Shown here in pieces: positions 52,536 to 62,744 of a stretch of DNA of 64,000 nucleotides (within the stretch, counting starts at the first letter, position 1; each line of letters opens with the position of its first letter). A program made the translations under genes and the position numbers. This stretch comes from Prevotella sp. GTDB lineage: Bacteria > Bacteroidota > Bacteroidia > Bacteroidales > Bacteroidaceae. The DNA is taken from assembly GCA_017934525.1 (NCBI GenBank), contig JAGBJJ010000009.1, positions 1 through 64,000 on the forward strand. The letters run 5' to 3'. The notes beneath the pieces are model-generated. The model was given only the letters and a program-made list of their open reading frames with translations, made no database searches and was not told the origin of the DNA.

Positions 52536-55397
52536 ATGAAGAAAATCTTTTTCTGTGTCAGCCTTGCGTTAGCAGGACTGATGGCTGCCTGCAAAGAGGA
52601 GGTGGTCGATGCCGACTCAAAGCCTGGATGGCTTGGGGAGAGCATCTATCAGGAACTGAGGAATCCCGACCCTTCGCGGCTGACGGGCACCTTCGATACC
52701 TATCTGCGGCTGGTTGACGACCTCGGCCTCGCCGAAACACTCGACCGCACGGGTTCGAAGACCGTGTTTCCTGCCAACGATGAGGCCTTCGCACGATTCT
52801 TCCAGAAGAACGACTGGGGAGTGACAAGCTATGGGCAGCTCTCCGACGCCCAGAAGAAGTTGCTGCTCTACAACTCGATGCTCGATAATGCTTTGCTTGT
52901 CAACATGCTGTCGAACATGAGCAACACGGGCAATGCCGGACAGGCCACGGTGATGAAGGGCATGGCCATCAAGCACCAGTCGAACATGAGTGTCATCGAC
53001 ACCATACAGCACGTGACCCGCGCTGCCGACCTGCCGCAGAACAACAAGTACTGGGACCGCTTCCGTGCCGACGGCAAGGGCATATACATGGTGAGCGATG
53101 CCACGCGCCCGATGATTGTGCACTTCACGCGCGAGCATATGCTGCAGAACAACATCACCACCCTGGGAGAGCAGAGCGACTTCGCCGTGCTCACCGGATC
53201 GCCCTATACCGAAGGCACGGCCTACGTCTTCGGCGACCGCATCGTCAGTCCCGACGTGACCTGTCTTAACGGCTATGTGCATCAGATGGAGCATGTCATC
53301 GTGCCGCCGGGCAACATGGCGCAGGTGCTGCGCCGCACTGCCGACACGCAGTATTTCAGCCGTATCCTCGACTATTTCTCGGCGCCATACTACAGCGAGG
53401 GCACCACTAACGACTACAACGCCTGGGCCCTGCAGAACGGGCGCCCTACCATCGACTCAATCTTCCAGGTGCGGTATCTCAGCAACCAGACGGGGCACAA
53501 CATCACCAACGACCCCGACGGCAACTTGGTGTCAAACTCTACTGTGCTGGCCTTCGATCCCGGGTGGAATCAGTATAGCCCGCAGCAGTCGTCGGGTGGC
53601 GTCGACTATGCCATCAGCGACATAGGTGCCCTGTTCGTGCCTGTCGACGAGGCTGTGGAAAGCTTTTTCCTCGAGGGTGGCGACGGAGCCTACCTGATTG
53701 ACATCTACGGCGACAAACCCAACACGAAGGGCAACCTGAACGAGAATCTCGACTCGCTCCACTCGAAGCGCCCCGACATACTGACCAACTTCATGAAGAA
53801 CCTCATGAAGCCTTCGTTTGTCAACACCGTGCCCAGCAAGTTCTATGCTATTCAGAACGATGCACAGGAGAACATGGGCATGAAGCTCAGCTTGCTGCAG
53901 CAGACTGACGACAAGTATGACATAGCCATTGCCAACAACGGCGTCATCTACAAAATCAACGAGATGATTGCCCCCGACCGCTACCGGAGCGTCATGGCCC
54001 CGTCGTCTACCTATCTCGACATGCAGGTGATGAACTGGGCCGTCACTGACCCTGAGCCCAGCGGCAGCGCGGCCCAGCTGAACGTGGGTTTCAGCTACTA
54101 TCTGCTCGCCATGAGCGCCAACCTCGGTTTCTTTGTGCCCGACGACGAGGCCTTCGCCAATTTCTATGTCGACCCCACCTCGCTGGGCCACCAGCAGCCT
54201 GAGGCACTCAGGTTCTATTACGACCCCACGGCGCGCATCACGCTGCGCTGCGACCGCTATGCCTTCGACCCCGCCACGGGCCAGATAGGGGAGCGCATCG
54301 GCGAGGTGGCCATCGCGCGTGTGAAGTCGCTGCTCATCGATATCCTCAACTGCCACACCGTAGTGCTGGGTGAGGGTGAGGTAATCGGGCAAGACGGCCG
54401 CCACTACTACAAGACCAAGCATGGCGGCGAGATATACGTCGATGCCGGTACCACCGGCACACGTGTCATGGGCGGTCTGCAGATAGACGGCATCATGGAG
54501 CCGGCCCTCATTGAGAATATCTACACCGAGAAAAACGGACGCACCTACCGCTTGGACCATGTCATACAGCCCACGGTGAACAGCGTCAGCAAGACGCTGC
54601 GCAGCGACAGCCGTTTCTCTGACTTCTACGATGTCTGTGCAGGCTTCTCGGCCTCGGCTCTGCTCAAGTGGGTCGGCATAAGCGATTCGCTCACTGCCTT
54701 TGGCACCACGGCGCAGGATGCCTACATCATCTTCACGGCCGACCGCGGCTCGGGCGCCGCACGGGTGCCCAACAGCTGTCTGGATGAAAACGTGAAGATG
54801 TTTAATACTTACAACTACACACTCTATGCTCCTGACAACGATGCCATGGCGAAGGCTCGGCAGGCGGGGCTGCCTACGTGGGGTGAGATTGAAGAGCTGT
54901 TCAACCGCTATTCGGAACTGGATCAGAACAGCGCCGAGGTGGAGGCCGCCAAGGCTGAGGCCTACGCTAAGATAAAAGTCCTGCGCGACTTTGCCCGCTA
55001 CCACTTCCAGAGCTCGTCGCTCTATGCCGACAATGTCACCTTGCCGGCACAGCCCTACCAGAGCCTCTCGCGCGATGAGCTGGGCATTGCCGTCGACCTG
55101 ACGGTGAGCGGCAGCAACGGCAGGCTCGTCATCACCGATGTGGCCGGCAGAGAGCATGTGGTTGATGCCGGCGATGCTTCTAAAATATCAAACAGGATGG
55201 CACGCGACTACTGGTTTAATGCCGGCAGGACGTCGGCCACGGAGATATACACCTCGTCCTTCTGTGCTGTTCATGAAATAACCGACCCGCTCTATGTCTA
55301 TGCCAGCGGACGCTTCGACGATGCATGGGCCAGCCGACAGGCCAAAGAGCAAGCTCTGAAGCAGTATCAGCGACTGAGAAAAGAACATAAACTCTAA
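52536..55397 (+). CDS. Fasciclin (FAS1)-domain lipoprotein, first in operon
   Basis: 953 residues. Lipoprotein signal (LMAAC, Cys19). Several FAS1-type modules: the first at about 45-245 (LVDDLGLAETLDRTGSKTVFPANDEAFARFF, then YVHQMEHVIVPPG). A second is at about 275-480 (IGALFVPVDEAVESFFLEGG, VIYKINEMIAP). Later ones follow (LGFFVPDDEAFANFY; YTLYAPDNDAMAKARQAGLPTW). FAS1 domains mediate adhesion and polymer binding in many organisms. The gene starts an operon with SusC (16-bp gap), SusD (24), and two more FAS1 lipoproteins (21 and 41), so it probably captures an extracellular ligand for the SusC/D transporter. Confidence 0.85.
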   Translation: MKKIFFCVSLALAGLMAACKEEVVDADSKPGWLGESIYQELRNPDPSRLTGTFDTYLRLVDDLGLAETLDRTGSKTVFPANDEAFARFFQKNDWGVTSYGQLSDAQKKLLLYNSMLDNALLVNMLSNMSNTGNAGQATVMKGMAIKHQSNMSVIDTIQHVTRAADLPQNNKYWDRFRADGKGIYMVSDATRPMIVHFTREHMLQNNITTLGEQSDFAVLTGSPYTEGTAYVFGDRIVSPDVTCLNGYVHQMEHVIVPPGNMAQVLRRTADTQYFSRILDYFSAPYYSEGTTNDYNAWALQNGRPTIDSIFQVRYLSNQTGHNITNDPDGNLVSNSTVLAFDPGWNQYSPQQSSGGVDYAISDIGALFVPVDEAVESFFLEGGDGAYLIDIYGDKPNTKGNLNENLDSLHSKRPDILTNFMKNLMKPSFVNTVPSKFYAIQNDAQENMGMKLSLLQQTDDKYDIAIANNGVIYKINEMIAPDRYRSVMAPSSTYLDMQVMNWAVTDPEPSGSAAQLNVGFSYYLLAMSANLGFFVPDDEAFANFYVDPTSLGHQQPEALRFYYDPTARITLRCDRYAFDPATGQIGERIGEVAIARVKSLLIDILNCHTVVLGEGEVIGQDGRHYYKTKHGGEIYVDAGTTGTRVMGGLQIDGIMEPALIENIYTEKNGRTYRLDHVIQPTVNSVSKTLRSDSRFSDFYDVCAGFSASALLKWVGISDSLTAFGTTAQDAYIIFTADRGSGAARVPNSCLDENVKMFNTYNYTLYAPDNDAMAKARQAGLPTWGEIEELFNRYSELDQNSAEVEAAKAEAYAKIKVLRDFARYHFQSSSLYADNVTLPAQPYQSLSRDELGIAVDLTVSGSNGRLVITDVAGREHVVDAGDASKISNRMARDYWFNAGRTSATEIYTSSFCAVHEITDPLYVYASGRFDDAWASRQAKEQALKQYQRLRKEHKL

Positions 55398-55413
55398 AGG
55401 CCAACATCACATT

Positions 55414-58400
55414 ATGACTATCAAGAACGTATTTTTTGCAGTCCTGCTCACTGCCGTCTCGCAAGCAGCAATGGCACAGCAGACACGTATCTCGGGCACG
55501 TTGACCGACGATGACGGACCTGTCATGATGGGCAACGTGGTAGAGCGCGATGCCAACAACCGTATCGTGTCGGCCACCCAGACAGACTTTAATGGCAACT
55601 TCTCCATGGAGGTGAAGAGCACTAAAAACAAGCTGGTGTTCTCATATGTGGGCGACAAGACCAAGGTGCTCAACATCGGGAACCAGACGGTTTTCAGGGT
55701 GAAGCTGGAATCAGAGAACACCACGCTGCAGGAGGTTGTGGTACAGTCGAGAAGAAGCAGCACCAGCGGACTGATGATTCCGAAGAAGGAGGTGTCGGTG
55801 TCGCAGCAGATATTCAATATGGAGAACGTAGAGGGACTGGCCTTCACTTCGGCCGACGAGGCCTTGCAGGGTGAGATTGCCGGACTTGACATCGTGTCGA
55901 ACTCAGGCAACCTGGGCTCTGGCACCACCATGCGCCTGCGCGGCGTGACTACTATCAACGGCGATGCCAACCCGCTTATCGTGGTCGACGACAAAATCTT
56001 CGACAATCCCGACGAGAGCTTCGATTTTGCCAATGCCAACGAGGAACAGTATGCCGCCCTGCTGTCGGTCAACGTTGAGGACATTGCGAGCATCACCGTG
56101 CTGAAGGATGCTGCCGCCACGGCTGTATGGGGCGCGAATGGCGCCAACGGCGTGATTCAGATTACCACCAAGCATGGCGTGAGAGGAAAGACACGCGTAA
56201 ACCTATCGTATAAGTTCACTGGCACGTGGCAGCCCGACGGCTACACGTTGCTTAGCGGCGACGACTACACCATGATGCTGAAAGAAGAGTTCTACAACCC
56301 TGCCCAGCTCTCTACGGCTACGACGAGCATCCGCGAGCTCAACTACGACCGTTCGTGGGGCGACTATGAAAACTGGAACAACAACACCGACTGGGTGGGG
56401 GCGGTCAAGCAGTTTGGCGTGATGCACGATTGGAACGTCAACCTCTCGGGTGGCGGCCAGAAAGCCACCTTCCGCATCTCTGCGGGATATAAGCATCAGA
56501 CGGGCTCCATCATCAAGCAGAAGTTCCAGCAGTTCACCACGCGCATGGTGCTCGACTACAACGTGTCTGACCGCATACGCTTCTCCACCAACTTCGCGCT
56601 GACCTATTCGGGCAACGACCAGAACTACGAAGGCAAGATAAACGGCGTGAATCACGAGGGACTGCTGGCCATTGCGCAGAAGATTGCCCCCAACATGAGC
56701 ATCTACCGCCAGGATGCCGACGGCAACGACACCGATGAATACTATATCATGAACCGCAGCGTGGCGGGCCAGACCCCTTACACAGGCAACTACTCATCGC
56801 CCAATCTGTCGGCCATACGCGACTTGGGCAACCCTGTGGCCATAGGCAACCTGGCTTGGAAAAAAGACCAGACCTACCGACTGACGCCCGACTTCCTCAT
56901 CAAGTATGAGCTGCTTGACACCCAACCCGAGAGCAGCCGACTGACGTTCAACGGCCGTGTAGACTTCGACATCTATGCACGCAGCAATCCTACGTTTTAT
57001 CCTGCTGCGCTGCGCAATGAGCTGTTCACCGGCAACGAATACAACCTAAGCACCAGTTTGGAGTCAAACCGCGTGAAGATAGGCGGAAGGGCCGAGTTGG
57101 TGTTTACCCCATACTTCAGAAACACCGACTGGTCGGTTACGATGCTCGGACGCTATGAGATGAGCACCGCAAAGTCAAACCAGCAAACCATCGTCACCAA
57201 CCGGCTGGCACCCGGCATTGAGACGCCTGCGGTGGATGCCGACCTGCGCGACATGGCGAGCAGCAACAGCCGCTCCAACTCGCAAAACCTGCTCTACAAC
57301 GGGCATGTGAGCTATAAAGACGGGCGCTATAGCGCCAGTGCCTCGCTGCGTGCCGACGGCAACTCGCTTTTCGGACCGAAGCATAAGTGGGCCGTATTCC
57401 CCGGGGTGTCGCTGCGCTATAACATCAGCGACGAGCCTTTCTTCAAACCCGTCAAGGGCAACTGGATGTCTATGCTCGGCCTGCGCGCCTCGTGGGGCAT
57501 AGTGGGCAAGGCCCCAAGCTCAAACATTGGCTTCTACAACACCTACAGCACGTCGGCCGGTGTCTACGGCAATGACGGCACGCCCATCTCCACCGGCTCA
57601 CTCGACGGCTTGAAGCTCGACGACCTGCGCTGGGAGAAGACCACAAGCTATAACCTGGGCTTCAACCTGACATTGTTCGGCGATCTCATCGACGTGGACT
57701 TCGACTACTATCACAAGGCAACGCGCGACTTGCTGATGAAAGACGTGCGCATACCGTCGATGGCCGGCTACAGCACGGTGGCGTGGATGAACGTAGGGCG
57801 TATGGACAACGATGGCTGGGAGATGAACATCACCGCCCGCAGGTTTGTCAAGGCTGGCAAGTTCTCCATGGACGCCAGTCTCAACATAGCCCAAAACTCA
57901 AACCTGCTCAAGGAGATGGATACCCGTGTGCTCGATGCCATCAACAGCGACTGGGTGGCCACCGACCGCGGAACCTATGTGAATCGCGTGCAGCTTAACA
58001 ACTCGCTCGGCTCTATCTATGGCTTCCGCTATAAAGGCGTCTACCAGTATTCTTACGACTATCTGGAGAACCTGCAGAAAGAAAATGGCTGGGATGCCGA
58101 CACCTACGAGCAGGAAATCAACAAGCGGCTGGCTGCCGGCGAGACTTTTCCGGTGGCTCTCAACAAAGACGGCACTGTGCTGATGAACCAGGGCCATCCG
58201 CAGCACATGGTCTACAACTTCCGCAACAATGCTGGCACTGCCTCGCAGACATATACCTTCCAAGGCGGCGACGCCATCTATGAAGACATCGACCACAACG
58301 GCAACATCGATGCCCTCGACATTGTGTATCTGGGCAATTCGCTGCCGAAGGTGAACGGCGGCTTCAACCTTACGTTCCGCTACGGCAGGTGGTCGCTGAA

Positions 58401-58833
58401 GACACGCTTCATGTATCGCTTCGGCAATAAGGTGGTCAATCTGGCCCGTATGAACCTGGAGCGCATGATCAACACCTACAACCAGTGTGCCACCGTGAAC
58501 TACCGTTGGCGCAAAGACGGACAGACGACGCCCATACCGCGCGCCATGTATAATGCCGGCTACAACTTCCAGGGCTCCGACCGCTTCGTGGAGGACGGCG
58601 GCTTCGTGCGCTTCCAGAACCTGCAGCTGGCCTACAACTTCGATAAGAAGCAGATTAAGCGACTCGGCCTCAATCAGCTACAGCTCTATGCTTCGCTCAA
58701 CAATCTTTTTCTCTGGACAAAGTACAGCGGCGTAGACCCCGAGGTGTCGCCCAAGGGCTATGGCGTGGCGGCCGACAACTCGCAGACGCCGCGCTCGAAG
58801 CAGCTCACCGTCACGCTCAATGCAGGATTTTAA
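55414..58833 (+). CDS. SusC/RagA-type TonB-dependent outer-membrane transporter
   Basis: 1139 residues. Signal peptide ends at AMAQ. Residues about 23-105 form the carboxypeptidase-regulatory-like domain (ISGTLTDDDGPVMMGNVVER). The TonB box region is TLQEVVVQ. The plug follows at about 125-250 (ALQGEIAGLDIVSNSGNLGSGTTMRLRGVTTING, ITVLKDAAATAVWGANGANGVIQITTK) and then a 22-strand barrel. It imports a ligand captured by SusD using TonB energy. No glycosidase or regulator is in the visible operon, so the substrate may be peptide, glycoconjugate or other. Confidence 0.93.
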   Translation: MTIKNVFFAVLLTAVSQAAMAQQTRISGTLTDDDGPVMMGNVVERDANNRIVSATQTDFNGNFSMEVKSTKNKLVFSYVGDKTKVLNIGNQTVFRVKLESENTTLQEVVVQSRRSSTSGLMIPKKEVSVSQQIFNMENVEGLAFTSADEALQGEIAGLDIVSNSGNLGSGTTMRLRGVTTINGDANPLIVVDDKIFDNPDESFDFANANEEQYAALLSVNVEDIASITVLKDAAATAVWGANGANGVIQITTKHGVRGKTRVNLSYKFTGTWQPDGYTLLSGDDYTMMLKEEFYNPAQLSTATTSIRELNYDRSWGDYENWNNNTDWVGAVKQFGVMHDWNVNLSGGGQKATFRISAGYKHQTGSIIKQKFQQFTTRMVLDYNVSDRIRFSTNFALTYSGNDQNYEGKINGVNHEGLLAIAQKIAPNMSIYRQDADGNDTDEYYIMNRSVAGQTPYTGNYSSPNLSAIRDLGNPVAIGNLAWKKDQTYRLTPDFLIKYELLDTQPESSRLTFNGRVDFDIYARSNPTFYPAALRNELFTGNEYNLSTSLESNRVKIGGRAELVFTPYFRNTDWSVTMLGRYEMSTAKSNQQTIVTNRLAPGIETPAVDADLRDMASSNSRSNSQNLLYNGHVSYKDGRYSASASLRADGNSLFGPKHKWAVFPGVSLRYNISDEPFFKPVKGNWMSMLGLRASWGIVGKAPSSNIGFYNTYSTSAGVYGNDGTPISTGSLDGLKLDDLRWEKTTSYNLGFNLTLFGDLIDVDFDYYHKATRDLLMKDVRIPSMAGYSTVAWMNVGRMDNDGWEMNITARRFVKAGKFSMDASLNIAQNSNLLKEMDTRVLDAINSDWVATDRGTYVNRVQLNNSLGSIYGFRYKGVYQYSYDYLENLQKENGWDADTYEQEINKRLAAGETFPVALNKDGTVLMNQGHPQHMVYNFRNNAGTASQTYTFQGGDAIYEDIDHNGNIDALDIVYLGNSLPKVNGGFNLTFRYGRWSLKTRFMYRFGNKVVNLARMNLERMINTYNQCATVNYRWRKDGQTTPIPRAMYNAGYNFQGSDRFVEDGGFVRFQNLQLAYNFDKKQIKRLGLNQLQLYASLNNLFLWTKYSGVDPEVSPKGYGVAADNSQTPRSKQLTVTLNAGF

Positions 58834-58857
58834 TGCAAAAACAAGGAGATATCAGTT

Positions 58858-60624
58858 ATGAAGATGATGATGAAAAAATATATGGTAATGGCAGCAACAT
58901 GCCTGATGGCTGTGTCGTGTATTGACACCGTCATCCTGCCCGACGACAAAACTGTCGACGAAGACTTCTGGAAGACCAAAGGCGACGTGCAGCTGATGAC
59001 AGGCGGGGCCTACAGGTCGATGCTTGCTGCCGACGTGGTCAGGCGTCTCATCGTCTGGGGCGACCTGCGGTCTGACGAACTGCTGCCCGTGGCCAGTGTG
59101 CCTACAAACCAGGCCGTGCTCGAGGACCTTGTGGAAATCAATACCGGCAATACGCAGTACGACAACCAGTTTGCCACATGGTCAGCCTTCTATGCCGTCA
59201 TCAACAACTGCAACCTGGTGCTGGCCAAAGCCGGGGCCGTGGTGAGCGAAGACCCCTCTTACACCGAGGGCGACTATCTGGCTGACCGTTCGCAGATGCT
59301 GGCCCTCAGGGCCCTTTGCTACTTCTATCTGGTGCGTGCCTACCGCGATGTGCCTTACACCACAGAAGCCTTCATGAACAGCAGCCAGAATATGAACATC
59401 CCGCAGAGCGACCCCGAGTCGGTGCTGCTGGCCTGCATCGCCGACCTGGAGGAGGCTGAACCCAATGCCATCTCTCCCCTGGCATTCAACGACTGGCGCC
59501 GCACGGGCTACTTCAACCGCGACGGCATCAATGCCCTGCTGGCCGATATATATCTGTGGCTGGGCAGCGCCGAGCGCAACGCTTCCTACTGCCAGAAGGC
59601 GGTGGATTATTGCGACAGGGTGATTGAGTCGAAGAAAGAGCAACGCCGCCTTGCGCGTAGAGGCACATTGGCGGCCGAGGCTGACGACGACGGCTATCCG
59701 CTGGCCGAAGGCCGCAACGCGTTCAATGAGCTGTTTGTCACGCAGAATGCCGAGGAAAGCATCTTCGAGCTGCAGTTCAACGGCTCCAACAGCAACACGG
59801 GCGTCTGTGAAATGCTTAATATGTATGCCAACAACCGCGACCGCTCATACCTGGTGGCTCCTGTCATGTTTGCCAAAGGCAACACGGTCTATAAAACCAC
59901 CGGCACGAGCGACAACGACTATCGCGCACTGATGAACACCTATCGCGGGTCGGGCGACGAGCTGGGAGTGCGCAAGATGGTGGCCCAGAATCTTTGGCTT
60001 GTCAACAGTGCCGGCGGCGATGCCGAGGCTGCTGCCACCCGGCGGGCCTACAACAACTATGACCAGAACTACATCATCTATCGTCTGACCGATGTGATGC
60101 TGATGAAGGCCGAGGCCCTGATGGCTCAGGCGGCGGGAAGCACCGACAGCATCGGGAAGGCCGCTGATGCAGTCTGTCTGCGACAGGCTTTCAATCTGGT
60201 ACAGGCTGTCAACCTCAGGTCGAAGGAACAGCCCGGCGACTCGATGCGCTGGAACACCTACAGCAGCGGCGTGCAGGCCGTGGAAGAGCTTATACTTGCC
60301 GAACGCCTGCGCGAGCTGGCCTTCGAAGGCAAGCGCTGGTACGACCTGCTGCGCTACAACTATCGCCGGGCCGGCGGCACGGTGAATTATAATAAGACAC
60401 TGGCCGACATCAAGGCCGAGGGTGGCGCCTTCATGCCCACCTATGCACTGATGCTGGCCTTGATGGCCCGCAAGCTGGGAGCCCAGGGCAGTGCTGTTGC
60501 GGCTAAGCTCAATACAGAGCCTGCGCTCTACATGCCAGTGCCGAAAAACGACCTTGAGGTGTGTGACGCTTTGCGGCAGAACCCCGCTTACGGCACTGTG
60601 GGCAACTATGAGAAGAACTATTAA
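58858..60624 (+). CDS. SusD/RagB-type substrate-binding lipoprotein
   Basis: 588 residues. Lipoprotein signal (MAVSC, Cys21). Features: DEDFWKTKGDVQLMTGGAYRSML at the start, LALRALCYFYLVRAYRDVPYTTEA in a TPR-like helix, DINALLADIYLW-type repeats, and NYIIYRLTDVMLMKAEALM plus LILAERLRELAFEGKRWYDLLRY near the end, all standard in SusD. It caps the SusC barrel on the cell surface. It sits 24 bp after susC. Confidence 0.93.
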   Translation: MKMMMKKYMVMAATCLMAVSCIDTVILPDDKTVDEDFWKTKGDVQLMTGGAYRSMLAADVVRRLIVWGDLRSDELLPVASVPTNQAVLEDLVEINTGNTQYDNQFATWSAFYAVINNCNLVLAKAGAVVSEDPSYTEGDYLADRSQMLALRALCYFYLVRAYRDVPYTTEAFMNSSQNMNIPQSDPESVLLACIADLEEAEPNAISPLAFNDWRRTGYFNRDGINALLADIYLWLGSAERNASYCQKAVDYCDRVIESKKEQRRLARRGTLAAEADDDGYPLAEGRNAFNELFVTQNAEESIFELQFNGSNSNTGVCEMLNMYANNRDRSYLVAPVMFAKGNTVYKTTGTSDNDYRALMNTYRGSGDELGVRKMVAQNLWLVNSAGGDAEAAATRRAYNNYDQNYIIYRLTDVMLMKAEALMAQAAGSTDSIGKAADAVCLRQAFNLVQAVNLRSKEQPGDSMRWNTYSSGVQAVEELILAERLRELAFEGKRWYDLLRYNYRRAGGTVNYNKTLADIKAEGGAFMPTYALMLALMARKLGAQGSAVAAKLNTEPALYMPVPKNDLEVCDALRQNPAYGTVGNYEKNY

Positions 60625-60645
60625 ACATGACAGGAGAACCGAGAT

Positions 60646-62703
60646 ATGAAAAAAGACATCTTATATGCCACACAGTGCCTCTTCGTGGCAGGCATGGGCA
60701 TGGCGGCCGTCGCGCTGACTGCCTGCAACCCCGAACCTGACGAGTCGGATCTCTACACGTTTACGGGCCAGACCATCACATCGTTTATTGAGGGCGACAG
60801 CTCGCTCACGTCCTTCGCCTATGTGTTGCGGCGGGTGCGCTACGACCGACTGCTGGCTGCCTATGGCACCTACACCTGCTTTGCCCCCACCAACGAGGGC
60901 GTGGCGGCCTATTGCGACAGCCTCTACGACGACCCTGAGGCCGTGTTGCCGCACAATGGCATGAGCGAGCGCTCCGTCGAGGGACTCTCTGACAGCCTTT
61001 GTCTCGACATGGTGCGCTATCACCTGACATCGAGCATACGCTCTGCCGTCAGTCTGACGGGAACTGGCGAGGTGTCGACCATGCTGGGCTATGAGTTCAG
61101 CTATTCGGCCGACCCGTTGGGGCGTCCCGTGTTCAATGGCAAGGCGGTGGCCCTCAGTACCGACAATGAGGTGACCAATGGCGTGGTGCACGTTATCAAC
61201 AACGTCATACCCCGCGACACCCGCCTGCTGGGTGATGTGTTCGAGCGCAATCCGCAGTACTCTATTTTCTGTGAAGCCTTCCGGCGCACAGGACTGGCCG
61301 ACTCGGTGGTGGTACACACCAAAGGCTCCTTCACCTTCACGCAACGCCCGCGCGAAAACTACAGTGGTATCCTCTATGCACAGGAGGAGTGCCGCGTGGG
61401 CTACACCGTTTTTGCCGAGAGCAACGAAGTGCTGGCCAGGAAGGGCATCAGCAGTTTTGAAGACCTGGTGCGCTTTGCCAACGAGCAGTATGCCAACGCC
61501 GCCGAGTGGTATGACTATGCCCGCGAGAACGGCATCGTCATCAGCACGGGCGACGACTATACCAACCGCTTCAATGCGCTCAATATGTTTGTGGCCTACC
61601 ATATACTCTATGCCTCGATGTCGGAAAACCAGCTTGTCTTCGAGAAAGGCACCAGCAGCTTTTGGAACTATGCTCCCGATGCTGACCTCTACGACTACTA
61701 TGAGACTATGTTGCCCCACACCATGCTGAAGGTTTGGATGCCCCATGAGTATATCACGCAGCGCAACCTCTACATCAATCGCTACCAGACCAACAACACG
61801 CTGACCAACGAGGTGGGCACCCAGGGCACCAACCACCAGCTGGTGCGTGCCGGAGCAAGGGTGAACCGCGGCGAGCAGCTGCGTGCCTATAACGGCTACA
61901 TCATCTCCATCAACGACTTGCTGGTATACGACCGCCTGGTGCCGCGAGGCGTGTTCAACGAGCGCATGCGGTTCAATGTGACGTCGATACTGCCTGAACT
62001 CATCACCAACCGTCACCGCTACGACGGCGCCATCACCATACCTTCGGGCTACGACGGCTCACGCATCGGCGTGCCGGCTCACTATTTCGACAATGTGGAG
62101 CTCTACGACGAAGGCATCTGCTTTGCCTTCGCCCCCCATGGCGCCTGGCGCTGCTATCAGGCCGACCAGCTGCAGTTCTGGGGACGCTACGATTTTGCCT
62201 TCAAGCTGCCGCCCGTGCCGACGGGCACCTACGAGGTGCGCATTGTCTATCCGCCGCTCAGCTATGGCAGTTTCATGCAGTATTACATGGGTAATTCGCG
62301 CAACGTGCAGTCGATGGAGGCTCTCGGACTGCCGCAGGACATACGCATCGACGCCGAAGACCCGCGCATTGGCTGGACATCGCCCCTCGACGAGGAAGAC
62401 CAGGGCATTGCCACGGATGTGGCTATGCGCAACCGCGGCTACATGCGCGCTCCCCATTCGTTCTGCGGACATGGCGAGAATGGCTGGAAGGAGGAAACCA
62501 GCTGCCGCAATGAAGGCGGCTATGGCACCATGATTATCCGTGCTATCTTGGGCACCAAGGAGATACGCCAGGGCGAGGACACTTGGATGCGCATCAAGTC
62601 GCTCAACCCCGACAACCCTAACGCCATCTCAGGCATCGACTTCATTGAGCTGGTTCCTGTGGGAGTTGTGGGCAACCAAGAGTATTCTGAAGACTGGTAT
62701 TGA
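60646..62703 (+). CDS. FAS1-domain lipoprotein with C-terminal sandwich domain
   Basis: 685 residues. Lipoprotein signal (ALTAC, Cys27). FAS1-like modules at about 35-190 (SFAYVLRRVRYDRLLAAYGTYTCFAPTNEGVAAYCDSL, VVHVINNVIPRDT) and about 200-440 (ALNMFVAYHILYASM; AYNGYIISINDLLVYDRLVP). The C-terminal third (about 470-685) is a beta-sandwich with CYQADQLQFWGRYDFAFKLPPVPTGTYEVRIVYPP and ends in GIDFIELVPVG, like a ligand-binding module. It sits 21 bp behind susD. A surface adhesin or binding partner of SusC/D is likely. Confidence 0.83.
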   Translation: MKKDILYATQCLFVAGMGMAAVALTACNPEPDESDLYTFTGQTITSFIEGDSSLTSFAYVLRRVRYDRLLAAYGTYTCFAPTNEGVAAYCDSLYDDPEAVLPHNGMSERSVEGLSDSLCLDMVRYHLTSSIRSAVSLTGTGEVSTMLGYEFSYSADPLGRPVFNGKAVALSTDNEVTNGVVHVINNVIPRDTRLLGDVFERNPQYSIFCEAFRRTGLADSVVVHTKGSFTFTQRPRENYSGILYAQEECRVGYTVFAESNEVLARKGISSFEDLVRFANEQYANAAEWYDYARENGIVISTGDDYTNRFNALNMFVAYHILYASMSENQLVFEKGTSSFWNYAPDADLYDYYETMLPHTMLKVWMPHEYITQRNLYINRYQTNNTLTNEVGTQGTNHQLVRAGARVNRGEQLRAYNGYIISINDLLVYDRLVPRGVFNERMRFNVTSILPELITNRHRYDGAITIPSGYDGSRIGVPAHYFDNVELYDEGICFAFAPHGAWRCYQADQLQFWGRYDFAFKLPPVPTGTYEVRIVYPPLSYGSFMQYYMGNSRNVQSMEALGLPQDIRIDAEDPRIGWTSPLDEEDQGIATDVAMRNRGYMRAPHSFCGHGENGWKEETSCRNEGGYGTMIIRAILGTKEIRQGEDTWMRIKSLNPDNPNAISGIDFIELVPVGVVGNQEYSEDWY

Positions 62704-62744
62704 ACGATTGCTGAATGAAGAATGATAAAAGCTAATTGATACTT